Origin: Antricoccus suffuscus
GTDB taxonomy: Bacteria > Actinomycetota > Actinomycetes > Mycobacteriales > Antricoccaceae
NCBI RefSeq assembly: GCF_003003235.1
Contig: NZ_PVUE01000017.1
Coordinates: forward strand, 1-64,000
Reading direction: 5' to 3'
DNA: 64,000 nt
The notes beneath the pieces were generated by a model that saw nothing but the letters and a program-made list of their open reading frames with translations, was not told the origin of the DNA and made no database searches. The position numbers and the translations under genes are program-made. This document shows, in pieces, positions 1 through 7,337 of this stretch (within the stretch, counting starts at the first letter, position 1; every line of letters starts with the position of its first letter).

Positions 1-89
1 CTTCTACACTCCCCGCGAGGTATTCACTAAACTCCTCAACCAGGACCTAGAAAACCAAGAACGTGTTGCGACCACCCCTTGAATTCACC
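1..89 (+). mobile_element. Right end of an IS30-family insertion sequence
   Basis: The window opens inside the last codons of a transposase, and the stop codon lies within a stretch (about 63-89) that looks like the terminal inverted repeat of IS30-family elements, in which a GTTGC...TTGAA pattern is common. The predicted outer end is near base 89. The rest of the element lies outside the window, so the other inverted repeat and any target duplication cannot be checked. Confidence 0.6.
2..82 (+). CDS. IS30-family transposase, C-terminal fragment
   Basis: An open frame runs from the window edge to TGA at 80-82 and encodes 26 residues. It starts with FYTPREVF, which matches the C-terminal signature of IS30 transposases (xTPxExF a short way before the end, after the conserved RPRKTLG segment that would lie just outside). 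The catalytic DDE residues are not in the window. Only the tail is visible, so it cannot be said whether the enzyme is intact. Confidence 0.65.
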   Translation, partial: FYTPREVFTKLLNQDLENQERVATTP

Positions 90-124
90 GACGGATCGCG
101 GGTTTTTCGTGACGGATCGCGGGT
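90..124. repeat. Two direct copies of a 14-bp sequence next to the IS end
   Basis: The sequence gacggatcgcgggt occurs at 90-103 and again at 111-124, a 21-bp period. The first copy starts where the predicted IS30 end stops, and the second ends six bases before the stop codon of the barbiturase-like gene. It may belong to the original 3' flank of that operon. No inverted-repeat terminator is visible here. Confidence 0.6.
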
Positions 125-129
125 GAGGG

Positions 130-1242
130 CTACTTCGCCTCTGTGTCGACGATCGCCGCGACCGGCCCGCCACCAGAAGGGCCTTGGTGTACGGCCGCGA
201 CGGAAACGAACACGGCCGGGTCGCCGGTGACCGCGGCGGTGACGCCGCCGACCGTTGCCTTGATCTGCCGGTGCCAATGCACGTCAGAATCGTCGAGCAT
301 CGCGTTGCGGCGGTCCCGCACCATGCCGCTCGGATCGGCCTCGCACTTGAGGAACACGTTAACCAGGCTGGAGCCGAGATCACTGTGGTGCGGTCGATCT
401 GGCAGTTCGAGGCCTGCCGAACGTATCGCTTCCCAGATACCGTCTTGGTCGAGAGCATCCTTCATGACGCTGTGACCGACGCGGTAACGACCGCCGATCC
501 CGCGCACATTGCCGACGACCACAATCTGCGCTTGGTCGAGCTCGACTCCCGATGAGCATGAGGCAACAGCGGAATAGAGCTCAAGGTTCTCCATCACATC
601 CTCGTCGGTGGGCATCGCAATCTCGCCCAAGGCCACGGCGATCCCGAGGGCCGTCGTGGCATTGGACAGGTCCATCGACTCGTGAGTGTGCTCGGTCCAC
701 ACGGTCTTTCCGCGCCTTTTCGCGTCGCGGATCGTGTCGATAGTCAGCAAGGGCGTTTTCGTCTGTACATAGTGCACGTCGGCGGCGTCAGTGATACCGG
801 CGTTCTCCATCGCCTTGCGTACGCCGGCCGCGACCTTCTCGATCATCGGCGTACGACCGATGTCCTCGGGCCGGATCTGTTCGCTCATCGCGATCCCGAC
901 GGACACGCGCGGCTCGTCGGTCTTCGTCGCCTTGTCCGCGGGCACTGTCGCGAAAATGGTGGCATGCGGGCTAATGACACCATCGGTGCCGCCGGACCAG
1001 ACGATCGGGATTTGTTTGACGTCGTACGCCGAGCGGCTTCCCTTGGATACCAGCACTTCACGGAAGGCGCGATCGGCAATGATGCGCGTGTAGTCGTTGA
1101 CTCCGCCGTTGCCCTCGGTCTTGCCGATGACGGCGATCACCCGGTCCGCCTCGAGCGCTCCCTCGTCAATCAGCTTGGCCAGCTCCGATGCATCAGAGAC
1201 GTTGTGCAGTGGTACTTTGCGAACCTCAATGGCTTCTGGCAT
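130..1242 (-). CDS. Ring-opening amidohydrolase, probable barbiturase (cyanuric acid hydrolase family)
   Basis: A 370-residue protein of the AtzD/TrzD/barbiturase family, which opens cyclic amides such as barbiturate or cyanurate. The family is a threefold pseudo-repeat with three Ser-Lys pairs. Here Lys41 ([14 protein letters not shown]), Lys162 (QTKTPLL) and Lys299 match the lysines, and Ser83 (WSGGTDG), Ser231 (CSSGVE) and Ser347 ([15 protein letters not shown]) match the serines. Length is normal. The ATG start at 1242 has a GGAAGG ribosome site. It is the last gene of the leftward operon, 49 bp after carbamate kinase. Barbiturase (barbiturate to ureidomalonate) is preferred over cyanuric acid hydrolase because the operon also carries a uracil-type permease, a cytosine deaminase and a Mo hydroxylase. 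The substrate itself is inferred. Confidence 0.88.
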   Translation of the reverse strand: MPEAIEVRKVPLHNVSDASELAKLIDEGALEADRVIAVIGKTEGNGGVNDYTRIIADRAFREVLVSKGSRSAYDVKQIPIVWSGGTDGVISPHATIFATVPADKATKTDEPRVSVGIAMSEQIRPEDIGRTPMIEKVAAGVRKAMENAGITDAADVHYVQTKTPLLTIDTIRDAKRRGKTVWTEHTHESMDLSNATTALGIAVALGEIAMPTDEDVMENLELYSAVASCSSGVELDQAQIVVVGNVRGIGGRYRVGHSVMKDALDQDGIWEAIRSAGLELPDRPHHSDLGSSLVNVFLKCEADPSGMVRDRRNAMLDDSDVHWHRQIKATVGGVTAAVTGDPAVFVSVAAVHQGPSGGGPVAAIVDTEAK

Positions 1243-1291
1243 TCAAATCACCTTCCGTGTTGCTTCCTACGAATACCGCAGGCTGGTCTTT

Positions 1292-2251
1292 TCAGTCAGG
1301 TACGACGATGGTGCCGATATCACCCGCGATCGCGTCCCCGATGTGTTCGAGCGAGGTGATCACCGCGCGGTGTCCGCTGCGTGCGAATCGAAGCACCGCC
1401 TCGACTTTGGGGGCCATACTGCCGCTTCCGAAATGGCCCTGGGCAGCGTACTTTTCCAGCTGCGACACCGTGACTCGGCCGATGTCCTGCTGGTCGGGAG
1501 TGCCATAGCCGAGTACGGCGTGGTCCACATCGGTGGCGATAACCAGTACGTCGGCATCGATCGACCGAGCGAGCAATGCGGCGGTGAGATCTTTGTCGAT
1601 CACGGCCTCGATACCGCGCAGTCGGCCGTCGTCCTGGCGAACGACCGGGATCCCTCCCCCACCTGCCGCTATGACGACGTAACCCGCGTCTCCCAGGTCA
1701 CACACCGCTTGCGCGTCCAGGATTTCCAACGGTTCCGGGCTGGCCACGACCCGCCGCCATCCCTTCGCCCCGCGGTCTTGCCAAATCTGGCCGGCCGCTA
1801 TCAGCAACTCGGCACGTTCCCGGGGCAGATAACGCCCAATAGGCTTCGTCGGATTGGTGAATCCCGGATCACTTTCATCGACCCGGGTCCGGGTCACGAC
1901 GGTGACCGTCTGACGGTGCGCGCCGCGCGCCGCGAGCGCGCTCTCGAGCGCGTCTTGAATGGTGAATCCGATCGTCGCCTGGGTCTGCGCGCCGCACCAG
2001 TCCAGCGGTACCGGCGACATCTCATGCGCCGCTAACTCGTTCTTAGTCAAGACATTGCCGACCTGTGGGCCATTCCCATGCGTCAACGTGACAGCCATAC
2101 CGGTGGCCAGAAGGTCGGCGACCGGTTCCATTGCGGCCTTGATCGCCACGTTTTGGTCGATCCAGGACGTGCTTCCGTCAGGCCCGGTCATCGCGTTGCC
2201 GCCGAGCGCGATCAGCACCCGGTGCGCAGTGGCAGGTGCACTGGTCGTCAT
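1292..2251 (-). CDS. Carbamate kinase
   Basis: A 319-residue ArcC-type carbamate kinase, which converts carbamoyl phosphate and ADP to ATP and carbamate (then ammonia and CO2). Visible motifs are LIALGGNAM near residue 13, THGNGPQVGNV, FTNPTKPIG, AAGGGGIPVV and VIDKDLTAALLA, ending with the conserved DVDHA region. Start: ATG at 2251, one base after the stop of the upstream cytosine deaminase and preceded by GTGAGG; a GTG at 2263 would add four residues. Its place in a nucleobase operon, rather than an arginine deiminase operon, resembles the allantoin-type carbamate kinase of E. coli that uses carbamoyl phosphate from the FdrA/YlbE/YlbF transferase. The same trio lies across the divergent promoter at 14473-18148. 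Confidence 0.93.
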   Translation of the reverse strand: MTTSAPATAHRVLIALGGNAMTGPDGSTSWIDQNVAIKAAMEPVADLLATGMAVTLTHGNGPQVGNVLTKNELAAHEMSPVPLDWCGAQTQATIGFTIQDALESALAARGAHRQTVTVVTRTRVDESDPGFTNPTKPIGRYLPRERAELLIAAGQIWQDRGAKGWRRVVASPEPLEILDAQAVCDLGDAGYVVIAAGGGGIPVVRQDDGRLRGIEAVIDKDLTAALLARSIDADVLVIATDVDHAVLGYGTPDQQDIGRVTVSQLEKYAAQGHFGSGSMAPKVEAVLRFARSGHRAVITSLEHIGDAIAGDIGTIVVPD

Positions 2252-2252
2252 G

Positions 2253-2705
2253 TCAGTCCTCACCGATGTCTTCGTGCCAGACCTGTGGACTTTGAGCGAT
2301 AAAGGTCGCCATCAGCTGCTTACATTCGGCTGACTCCATGACGACAATCTCGACCCCGTGCGCGCGTAGCAGGTCTTCGGCGCCGAGGAAGGTGGCGTTT
2401 TCACCGATGACGACCCGCGGGATTTTGTACAGCAGAATCGCGCCCGTGCACATGCTGCAGGGCGACAGTGTCGTGTACATCGTCGACCGTGCATACGTTT
2501 TGGCCGTTAATCGTCCGGCGTTCTCCAGGCAGTCGGTCTCGCCGTGGCGGATCGCCGAACCCTGCTGCACGCGCCGGTTACGACCGACTGCCAATACGCC
2601 GGAATCGACGACAAGCGCGGCCCCAATCGGTACCCCACCCTCGGCCAACCCGATTCTTGCCTGCGCGAGCGCGGCCTCTAGGAACCGTTCGTCCTCGTCA
2701 GTCAT
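2253..2705 (-). CDS. Cytosine deaminase, yeast FCY1-like (CDA superfamily)
   Basis: A 150-residue zinc deaminase. The zinc site is His54-Gly-Glu56 (RHGETDCLENAGRL) and Cys83-x-x-Cys86 (SPCSMCTGAI). Likeness to yeast cytosine deaminase goes beyond the zinc site: GGVPIGAAL, HGE..LENAGRL, TTLSPCxMCTGAI, IPRVVIGEN, and a C-terminus ending W-H-E-D-I-G-E, where the yeast enzyme ends W-F-E-D-I-G-E. This favours cytosine to uracil over guanine deamination or tRNA adenosine editing. It starts at ATG 2705, overlapping the hyuB stop by four bases (ATGA), so it is translationally coupled. Its product would feed the Mo hydroxylase and barbiturase of the same operon. The comparison is from memory of the yeast sequence. 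Confidence 0.85.
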   Translation of the reverse strand: MTDEDERFLEAALAQARIGLAEGGVPIGAALVVDSGVLAVGRNRRVQQGSAIRHGETDCLENAGRLTAKTYARSTMYTTLSPCSMCTGAILLYKIPRVVIGENATFLGAEDLLRAHGVEIVVMESAECKQLMATFIAQSPQVWHEDIGED

Positions 2706-4618
2706 CGCGTGTCCAGGTCGGCGTGCAGTGGCCCACCGGACAGTCGGGCGTAGCCAGGGCCGCGGTCGAAAAACGGGTCGGACGGCGAATGTGCCTCACC
2801 GGCACGGTCGACCCGCAGCTGCCTGGTCCTCCGTTCGTCAAGGGTTGCCTCGGTACCGGTTCCGTCAATCACCACGGCATAGCTGTCGGCCGCCCCCTGC
2901 ACCGATACCTTGCCCCAGCGCACATCGCGCAGCACCAGTTGTGGATCGCGCTCGAGAGGATCGCCCCAGCCGCCACCGCCGGTCGTGCGAATCCGGATGA
3001 CTTCTCCGGCGGCGACATGGTCCCCATCGGCCAGTGCGTCGACGGCCCGCTCGTTGGGTCCGCCGGGATCGATCGTGACCCCGAACGACATCCCGGCTTT
3101 ACCGCCCTTTACTCCCCAGCAGGCGAGGATCGATCGGTCCGCGATCGACATGAAGCGCGCCTCGCGCAGCATCCGGATGTGCTTCTCGTAACCCAGCCCG
3201 CCGCGAAACTTGCCTGCGCCCCCAGAATCCACGGCAAGGCCCAGCTTTTCGACGATAAATGGGAAACGCGACTCCGTGAACTCACTGGGCAGGTTGCGTG
3301 AGTCCGGTACGACGTGGATCGTGTCCTCTCCATCGGCGTAGTAGCGGCCTCCCGAGCCGCCTCCGAGCACCTCCCGCATGAGGTACGGCTGTCCGTCCGC
3401 GTCCGTGCCATAGACACCGGTATAGCGAATAGTCTCCTGATCGGCGGGCATCTTGCCGTCCACCGCCTTCGCCACGACGCCGGCGAGTACGCCGAGGAGC
3501 CGAAGGATGACAAACGTCCGCGCGTTGGTCGGCGCCGGGAAGATCGGCGTAATCAGGGTGCCCTTCTCCGGAAACCTCATCTCGATCAACGGAATGATGC
3601 CTTCGTTGACGTCGAGTTCGGCCATCCGATCTGGAGTATCTGCAAGGTTGCGCAGAATCGGCGCGAGCCATTTTGCAAGGAAGTTTCCGTCGGCATAGTC
3701 ACCACAGTGGTTGATCGGGCCCTTTGCCTGCGGCGCCGTACCAGTGAAGTCGAGGATGATCTTCGGACCGTCATCGGGACCACCAGTCGAACTCTTGGTG
3801 AGGGTGATCCGCTGTGTGTGTAGCTTGGGCTCATCGACACCGTCATGCTCGGCGTAGTCCTCCCACGCGTAGACACCGTCCGGGATTTTGGACAGGATCT
3901 CTCGCTGGTAGGTCTTGGTGGTCTGATCGAGAATCGCGTCGAAGCACCGCTCGACGGATTCCACGCCGTACCGGGTGAACAGCTCACCTAACCGGCGCGC
4001 ACCCATGAGGCAGGCCGAGCACTCGGCATCAAGATCGGCGGCAAGGGAGTCAGGCATCCGCGAGTTACGGGTCATGATTTTCAATGCCGACTCGTTGGGT
4101 ACGCCGGCGTCCCATAGACGGATCGGCGGCACCATGAGCCCCTCCTCGAACACGCTTGTCGCGTGCGAGGGCATCGACCCCGGTACGGCGCCGCCAATGT
4201 CGTCGTGGTGTCCAAACGCTTGCACGAATGCCACCACATAAGGCTTCCCATCCGAACCGTCGGCGAAAACCGGCACCGTGACACACAGGTCCGGCAGATG
4301 TCCTATGCCGCCCTCAGAGAGGTAGACGTCGTTGTGGAAGAAGACGTCACCGGGCTGCATCTGCTCGATCGGGTAGTCCCGGGTCACCGGATGGACCAAC
4401 GCGGAGTACGAACGTCCGGTCAGCTTGCGTAGGTGCCGGTCATGAATGCCGGCCCGGAAGTCGTGCGCGTCACGGATCATCGGTGAACGCGACGTCCTTC
4501 CGATGGCCGTTTCGACTTCCTGCTCGACACTCGCGAGATAGCCTTCGACGATTTCGACCAGGATGGGGTCAACCGCACTTTGCTTGTCCCGCAGGGAGTA
4601 TGGCTTCGAGGCCGTCAC
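2702..4618 (-). CDS. Hydantoinase/oxoprolinase subunit B (HyuB family)
   Basis: A 638-residue protein of the HyuB family (Pfam Hydantoinase_B), partner of HyuA in ATP-dependent cyclic-amide hydrolases and acetophenone-carboxylase-like enzymes. Seen near the N-terminus: QMQPGDVFFHNDVYLSEGG and GHLPD, the family metal-site region, and further on PTNARTFVILR and GGGSGGRYY. Start is GTG at 4618 (VTASKPYSLRD), giving a GTGA overlap with the hyuA stop; the frame stays open upstream but that part is arginine-rich shadow sequence. Family members act on N-methylhydantoin, 5-oxoproline, carbamoyl-type or aromatic-ketone substrates, so sequence does not fix the reaction. In this operon it may act on a ring-opened pyrimidine or a malonamate-type intermediate, which is inference. 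Confidence 0.88.
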   Translation of the reverse strand: MTASKPYSLRDKQSAVDPILVEIVEGYLASVEQEVETAIGRTSRSPMIRDAHDFRAGIHDRHLRKLTGRSYSALVHPVTRDYPIEQMQPGDVFFHNDVYLSEGGIGHLPDLCVTVPVFADGSDGKPYVVAFVQAFGHHDDIGGAVPGSMPSHATSVFEEGLMVPPIRLWDAGVPNESALKIMTRNSRMPDSLAADLDAECSACLMGARRLGELFTRYGVESVERCFDAILDQTTKTYQREILSKIPDGVYAWEDYAEHDGVDEPKLHTQRITLTKSSTGGPDDGPKIILDFTGTAPQAKGPINHCGDYADGNFLAKWLAPILRNLADTPDRMAELDVNEGIIPLIEMRFPEKGTLITPIFPAPTNARTFVILRLLGVLAGVVAKAVDGKMPADQETIRYTGVYGTDADGQPYLMREVLGGGSGGRYYADGEDTIHVVPDSRNLPSEFTESRFPFIVEKLGLAVDSGGAGKFRGGLGYEKHIRMLREARFMSIADRSILACWGVKGGKAGMSFGVTIDPGGPNERAVDALADGDHVAAGEVIRIRTTGGGGWGDPLERDPQLVLRDVRWGKVSVQGAADSYAVVIDGTGTEATLDERRTRQLRVDRAGEAHSPSDPFFDRGPGYARLSGGPLHADLDTR

Positions 4619-6717
4619 AGCGTGTCGTTCCCTTCGCTGGTGCGATGGATGATCAGGTTGCCGTAGTCGTCGACGGTGGCGGTGAATCCAGGATGCAGCG
4701 GCAGCGTCGCGCCAAACTCCTCGACCACGGCAGGGCCGTCGAGTACGTCGCCCGCACCGAGCCGGGTGCGCTGATAGATCGGAGCGTCGTACCACTTGTC
4801 GTAGTAGACCTGCCGGGTATCGGATCGGGCGGCCTCCGCTCCTCGACCCTCGACGATTTTGTCGATCTGCGGGCTGCGGATCGGGCCGACCCCGCTGACC
4901 CGGAGGTTGACCCACTCGACGTGCTGCGTCGGATCATGCCGGAAGTCGTAGCTGTAAAGCTCGCGATGCGCCTCATGGAAGTCTGCTGCCGCGCGATCAA
5001 GAGTCTGCTGACCAATGTGACCGTCCGCGACAGCGACGCGCACCTCGAAGGCCTGTCCGTAGTAGCGCAGATCCGCTGTACGCAGGAATTTTCGATCAGC
5101 TTCGTCGAAACCCTCACGCTCCAGTGCGCCCGCGGCTTCGGCTTGCAGGTCGTCGAAGACGGCGCCGATTTGGGCGACTTCAATGCGATCATGCCGACTC
5201 ACGTGTGTGCGCACGTAGTCGTTGCGCACGTCGACGGTCAGCAGCCCGTACGCCGAGACGTTGCCGGGATTGGGCGGCACGAGCGCGCCGGCCAGACCGA
5301 GGATGTCGATCAGCCGGCAGGCCAGCAGCGAACCGGATCCTCCGAACGTCACCATCATGAAGTCGCGGACGTCGAGACCGCGCTTGACAGTGATTTGGCG
5401 TAGCGCGTTGGCTTGGTTCCACGCGGACACCTCGAGGATTCCAGCCGCAGTCTCCTCCACCGTCAAGCCGAGGCGACCACCGAGCTCCGATAGGCCATCT
5501 CTCGAAAGTCCCCTATCCAGCGGAATTTCACCGCCGAGCAAGTGCGGAGGGATCCGCCCGAGCGACAGGTGCGCGTCGGTGATGGTGGGCTCGAGACCGC
5601 CGGCGCGGTAACACATCGGACCGGGTGCGGCGCCGGCCGACTGTGGACCCACCTTGAGCGTTCCTTCAGGTGACACCCAAGCAATCGAGCCGCCGCCGGC
5701 GCCGACGGTGACGACGTCGATCATCGGGATCTTGCTCGGGTAGGCGCCGATGGTCCCCTCGGTGGTCAGCGCCGGTTGTGAGTCGATCACAACGGTGACG
5801 TCGGTGGAAGTCCCGCCGCCGTCACAGGTGAGTACGGCGTCATAGCCGGCCTGCGAGGCGATGACCGCCGCGCCGAGTGCGCCGGCAGCCGGTCCGGACA
5901 GCACCGTGGTGATTGGCTGATGCACGACCTCGGACGCTGACAGGACGCCACCGTTGGACTTCATCACGTAGAACGGGACCGAACGCGGACCGTGTTCGTC
6001 GGTCGTGAACTGTGCCAGCCGGCGGGCGATATTGTCGACGTACCGCCGGATGTTGGGCTTCACGGCGGCGTCGACAAGCGTCGTGATCGACCGCTCGTAC
6101 TCGCGGTACTCGCGGAGCACTTCGGCCGATATGCTTACGACCGCGTCCGGGTGCTCACGGGCAAGTACGTCGCGCATTCGCAGTTCGTGCTCTGGGTTGG
6201 CATAGCTGTGCAGGAAGCAGACGCCCACGGTGTTGATGCCGAGGTCCTTGAAGAACCGTGCCGCGGCGACCGCGTCCTCCTCGTTGAACGGCCGGATCTG
6301 TTCGCCGTCGACATTGAGCCTGCCGCGCACCGTGCGCACCCGATCGGCCGGCACGATGCGGTCCGGCTTCACCCAGAAGTAGGAGTTGCCGTAACCGTCT
6401 GGCACGGACTGCCGCGCGATCTCGAGAATGTGCCCATATCCCTCGGTCGTGATGAAGCCGAGGTTTTCCACCTTGCCCTCAAGCAACTTGTTCGTCGCCA
6501 CGGTCGTGCCATGACTGACGGCGCTGACCGCCGTACCGTCGAGTCCTAGCGCGCCAAGGACTTTGTCGATCCCAGTGAGGAAGCCCTCGGCGGGGTCGTC
6601 GGGTGTGGAGGGGGTCTTGGTCGTCGCGACTGCGCCGGTCTGCTCATCCATCGCTACGACGTCGGTGAACGTGCCACCGGTGTCGATCCCGATTCGCACC
6701 TGCGCAGGAGAGCTCAT
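4615..6717 (-). CDS. Hydantoinase/oxoprolinase subunit A (HyuA family)
   Basis: A 700-residue ATPase subunit with the acetate/sugar kinase-actin fold typical of HyuA. The N-terminal domain begins RIGIDTGGTFTDVVAMD (phosphate-binding loop). The central domain has CDGGGTSTDVTVV and VGAGGGSIAWV, followed by GPxCYRxGG. A C-terminal HyuA-type domain runs to the end. Start is ATG 6717 (MSSPAQVRIG), overlapping the CoxG-like stop by four bases; a TTG at 6741 would add eight residues. It forms an adjacent pair with HyuB. Known members hydrolyse N-methylhydantoin or 5-oxoproline with ATP. The substrate in this pathway is unknown. Confidence 0.9.
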   Translation of the reverse strand: MSSPAQVRIGIDTGGTFTDVVAMDEQTGAVATTKTPSTPDDPAEGFLTGIDKVLGALGLDGTAVSAVSHGTTVATNKLLEGKVENLGFITTEGYGHILEIARQSVPDGYGNSYFWVKPDRIVPADRVRTVRGRLNVDGEQIRPFNEEDAVAAARFFKDLGINTVGVCFLHSYANPEHELRMRDVLAREHPDAVVSISAEVLREYREYERSITTLVDAAVKPNIRRYVDNIARRLAQFTTDEHGPRSVPFYVMKSNGGVLSASEVVHQPITTVLSGPAAGALGAAVIASQAGYDAVLTCDGGGTSTDVTVVIDSQPALTTEGTIGAYPSKIPMIDVVTVGAGGGSIAWVSPEGTLKVGPQSAGAAPGPMCYRAGGLEPTITDAHLSLGRIPPHLLGGEIPLDRGLSRDGLSELGGRLGLTVEETAAGILEVSAWNQANALRQITVKRGLDVRDFMMVTFGGSGSLLACRLIDILGLAGALVPPNPGNVSAYGLLTVDVRNDYVRTHVSRHDRIEVAQIGAVFDDLQAEAAGALEREGFDEADRKFLRTADLRYYGQAFEVRVAVADGHIGQQTLDRAAADFHEAHRELYSYDFRHDPTQHVEWVNLRVSGVGPIRSPQIDKIVEGRGAEAARSDTRQVYYDKWYDAPIYQRTRLGAGDVLDGPAVVEEFGATLPLHPGFTATVDDYGNLIIHRTSEGNDTL

Positions 6718-7337
6718 CGGCCTGACCCCCTGCGCACGCAACTGCCAACAATGACTCCCAGCAAGGCGATCCCGGCACCGACGCCGACGGAAAGAAGGTC
6801 AAGCGCGGGCATCCCCGTGCCGGGCGACGCGGCTGCCGCGCGACCAGTGAAAGCGACCGGAGCACCCGGCGTGGCCCTAACCGGCACCGCCGCTACGGCC
6901 TTGCCCGTCAACTGGTCGTTGAGGTTGCCGAAGAACTCGGCAGCCATCTTCTTTGCCACCCCGGCGAGCATCCGCTGACCGACGCCGGCGACCACGCCCC
7001 CTACGACCGCGTCCGCGTCGTACGCCACATTGGTGCCAGACCCCTTGGCCGACAGGGTAATCCGGCACGTCGCATCGACAGTCCCGGGAGCGCCCGCACC
7101 GGAGGCACGCAGCACGTACGACGACGGTGGTTGCTTGTCGCTGAGCGCGACCTTGCCGTCGTACGTGCCGCGGATCGATGCCACACCAGCGGACACGGTC
7201 ATCTTGAAGTCGTCGACCGCGACCTGCTCCAGCGACTGGCAGCCGGGAATGGATTGGGCCAGCACGGACGGGTCGTTGAGCGCCTGCCACACGGTCTCGG
7301 GCGGTACGTCGAGGGTGGCTTCACCGGCGATCTTCAT
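6714..7337 (-). CDS. CoxG-like SRPBCC protein with C-terminal membrane helix
   Basis: A 207-residue protein. Residues 1 to about 145 match the CoxG/SRPBCC fold: KIAGEATLDVPPETVWQALN at the start, then SIPGC and a long hydrophobic-pocket fold. A proline/alanine-rich linker follows, and a hydrophobic segment at about 178-200 (LSVGVGAGIALLGVIVGS) ends in Arg-rich residues, so it is probably a membrane anchor. In Oligotropha, CoxG tethers the Mo-Cu CO dehydrogenase to the membrane and supports electron transfer to quinone. By analogy this protein may couple the adjacent Mo hydroxylase to the respiratory chain. It is joined by ATGA overlaps to the large subunit upstream and to hyuA downstream. Confidence 0.85.
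   Translation of the reverse strand: MKIAGEATLDVPPETVWQALNDPSVLAQSIPGCQSLEQVAVDDFKMTVSAGVASIRGTYDGKVALSDKQPPSSYVLRASGAGAPGTVDATCRITLSAKGSGTNVAYDADAVVGGVVAGVGQRMLAGVAKKMAAEFFGNLNDQLTGKAVAAVPVRATPGAPVAFTGRAAAASPGTGMPALDLLSVGVGAGIALLGVIVGSCVRRGSGR

Noticed and set aside
130-1242. Cyanuric acid hydrolase of a triazine pathway
   Set aside because: The family is the same, but no biuret or allophanate hydrolase is present, while pyrimidine genes surround it. Kept as an alternative, not the main call.
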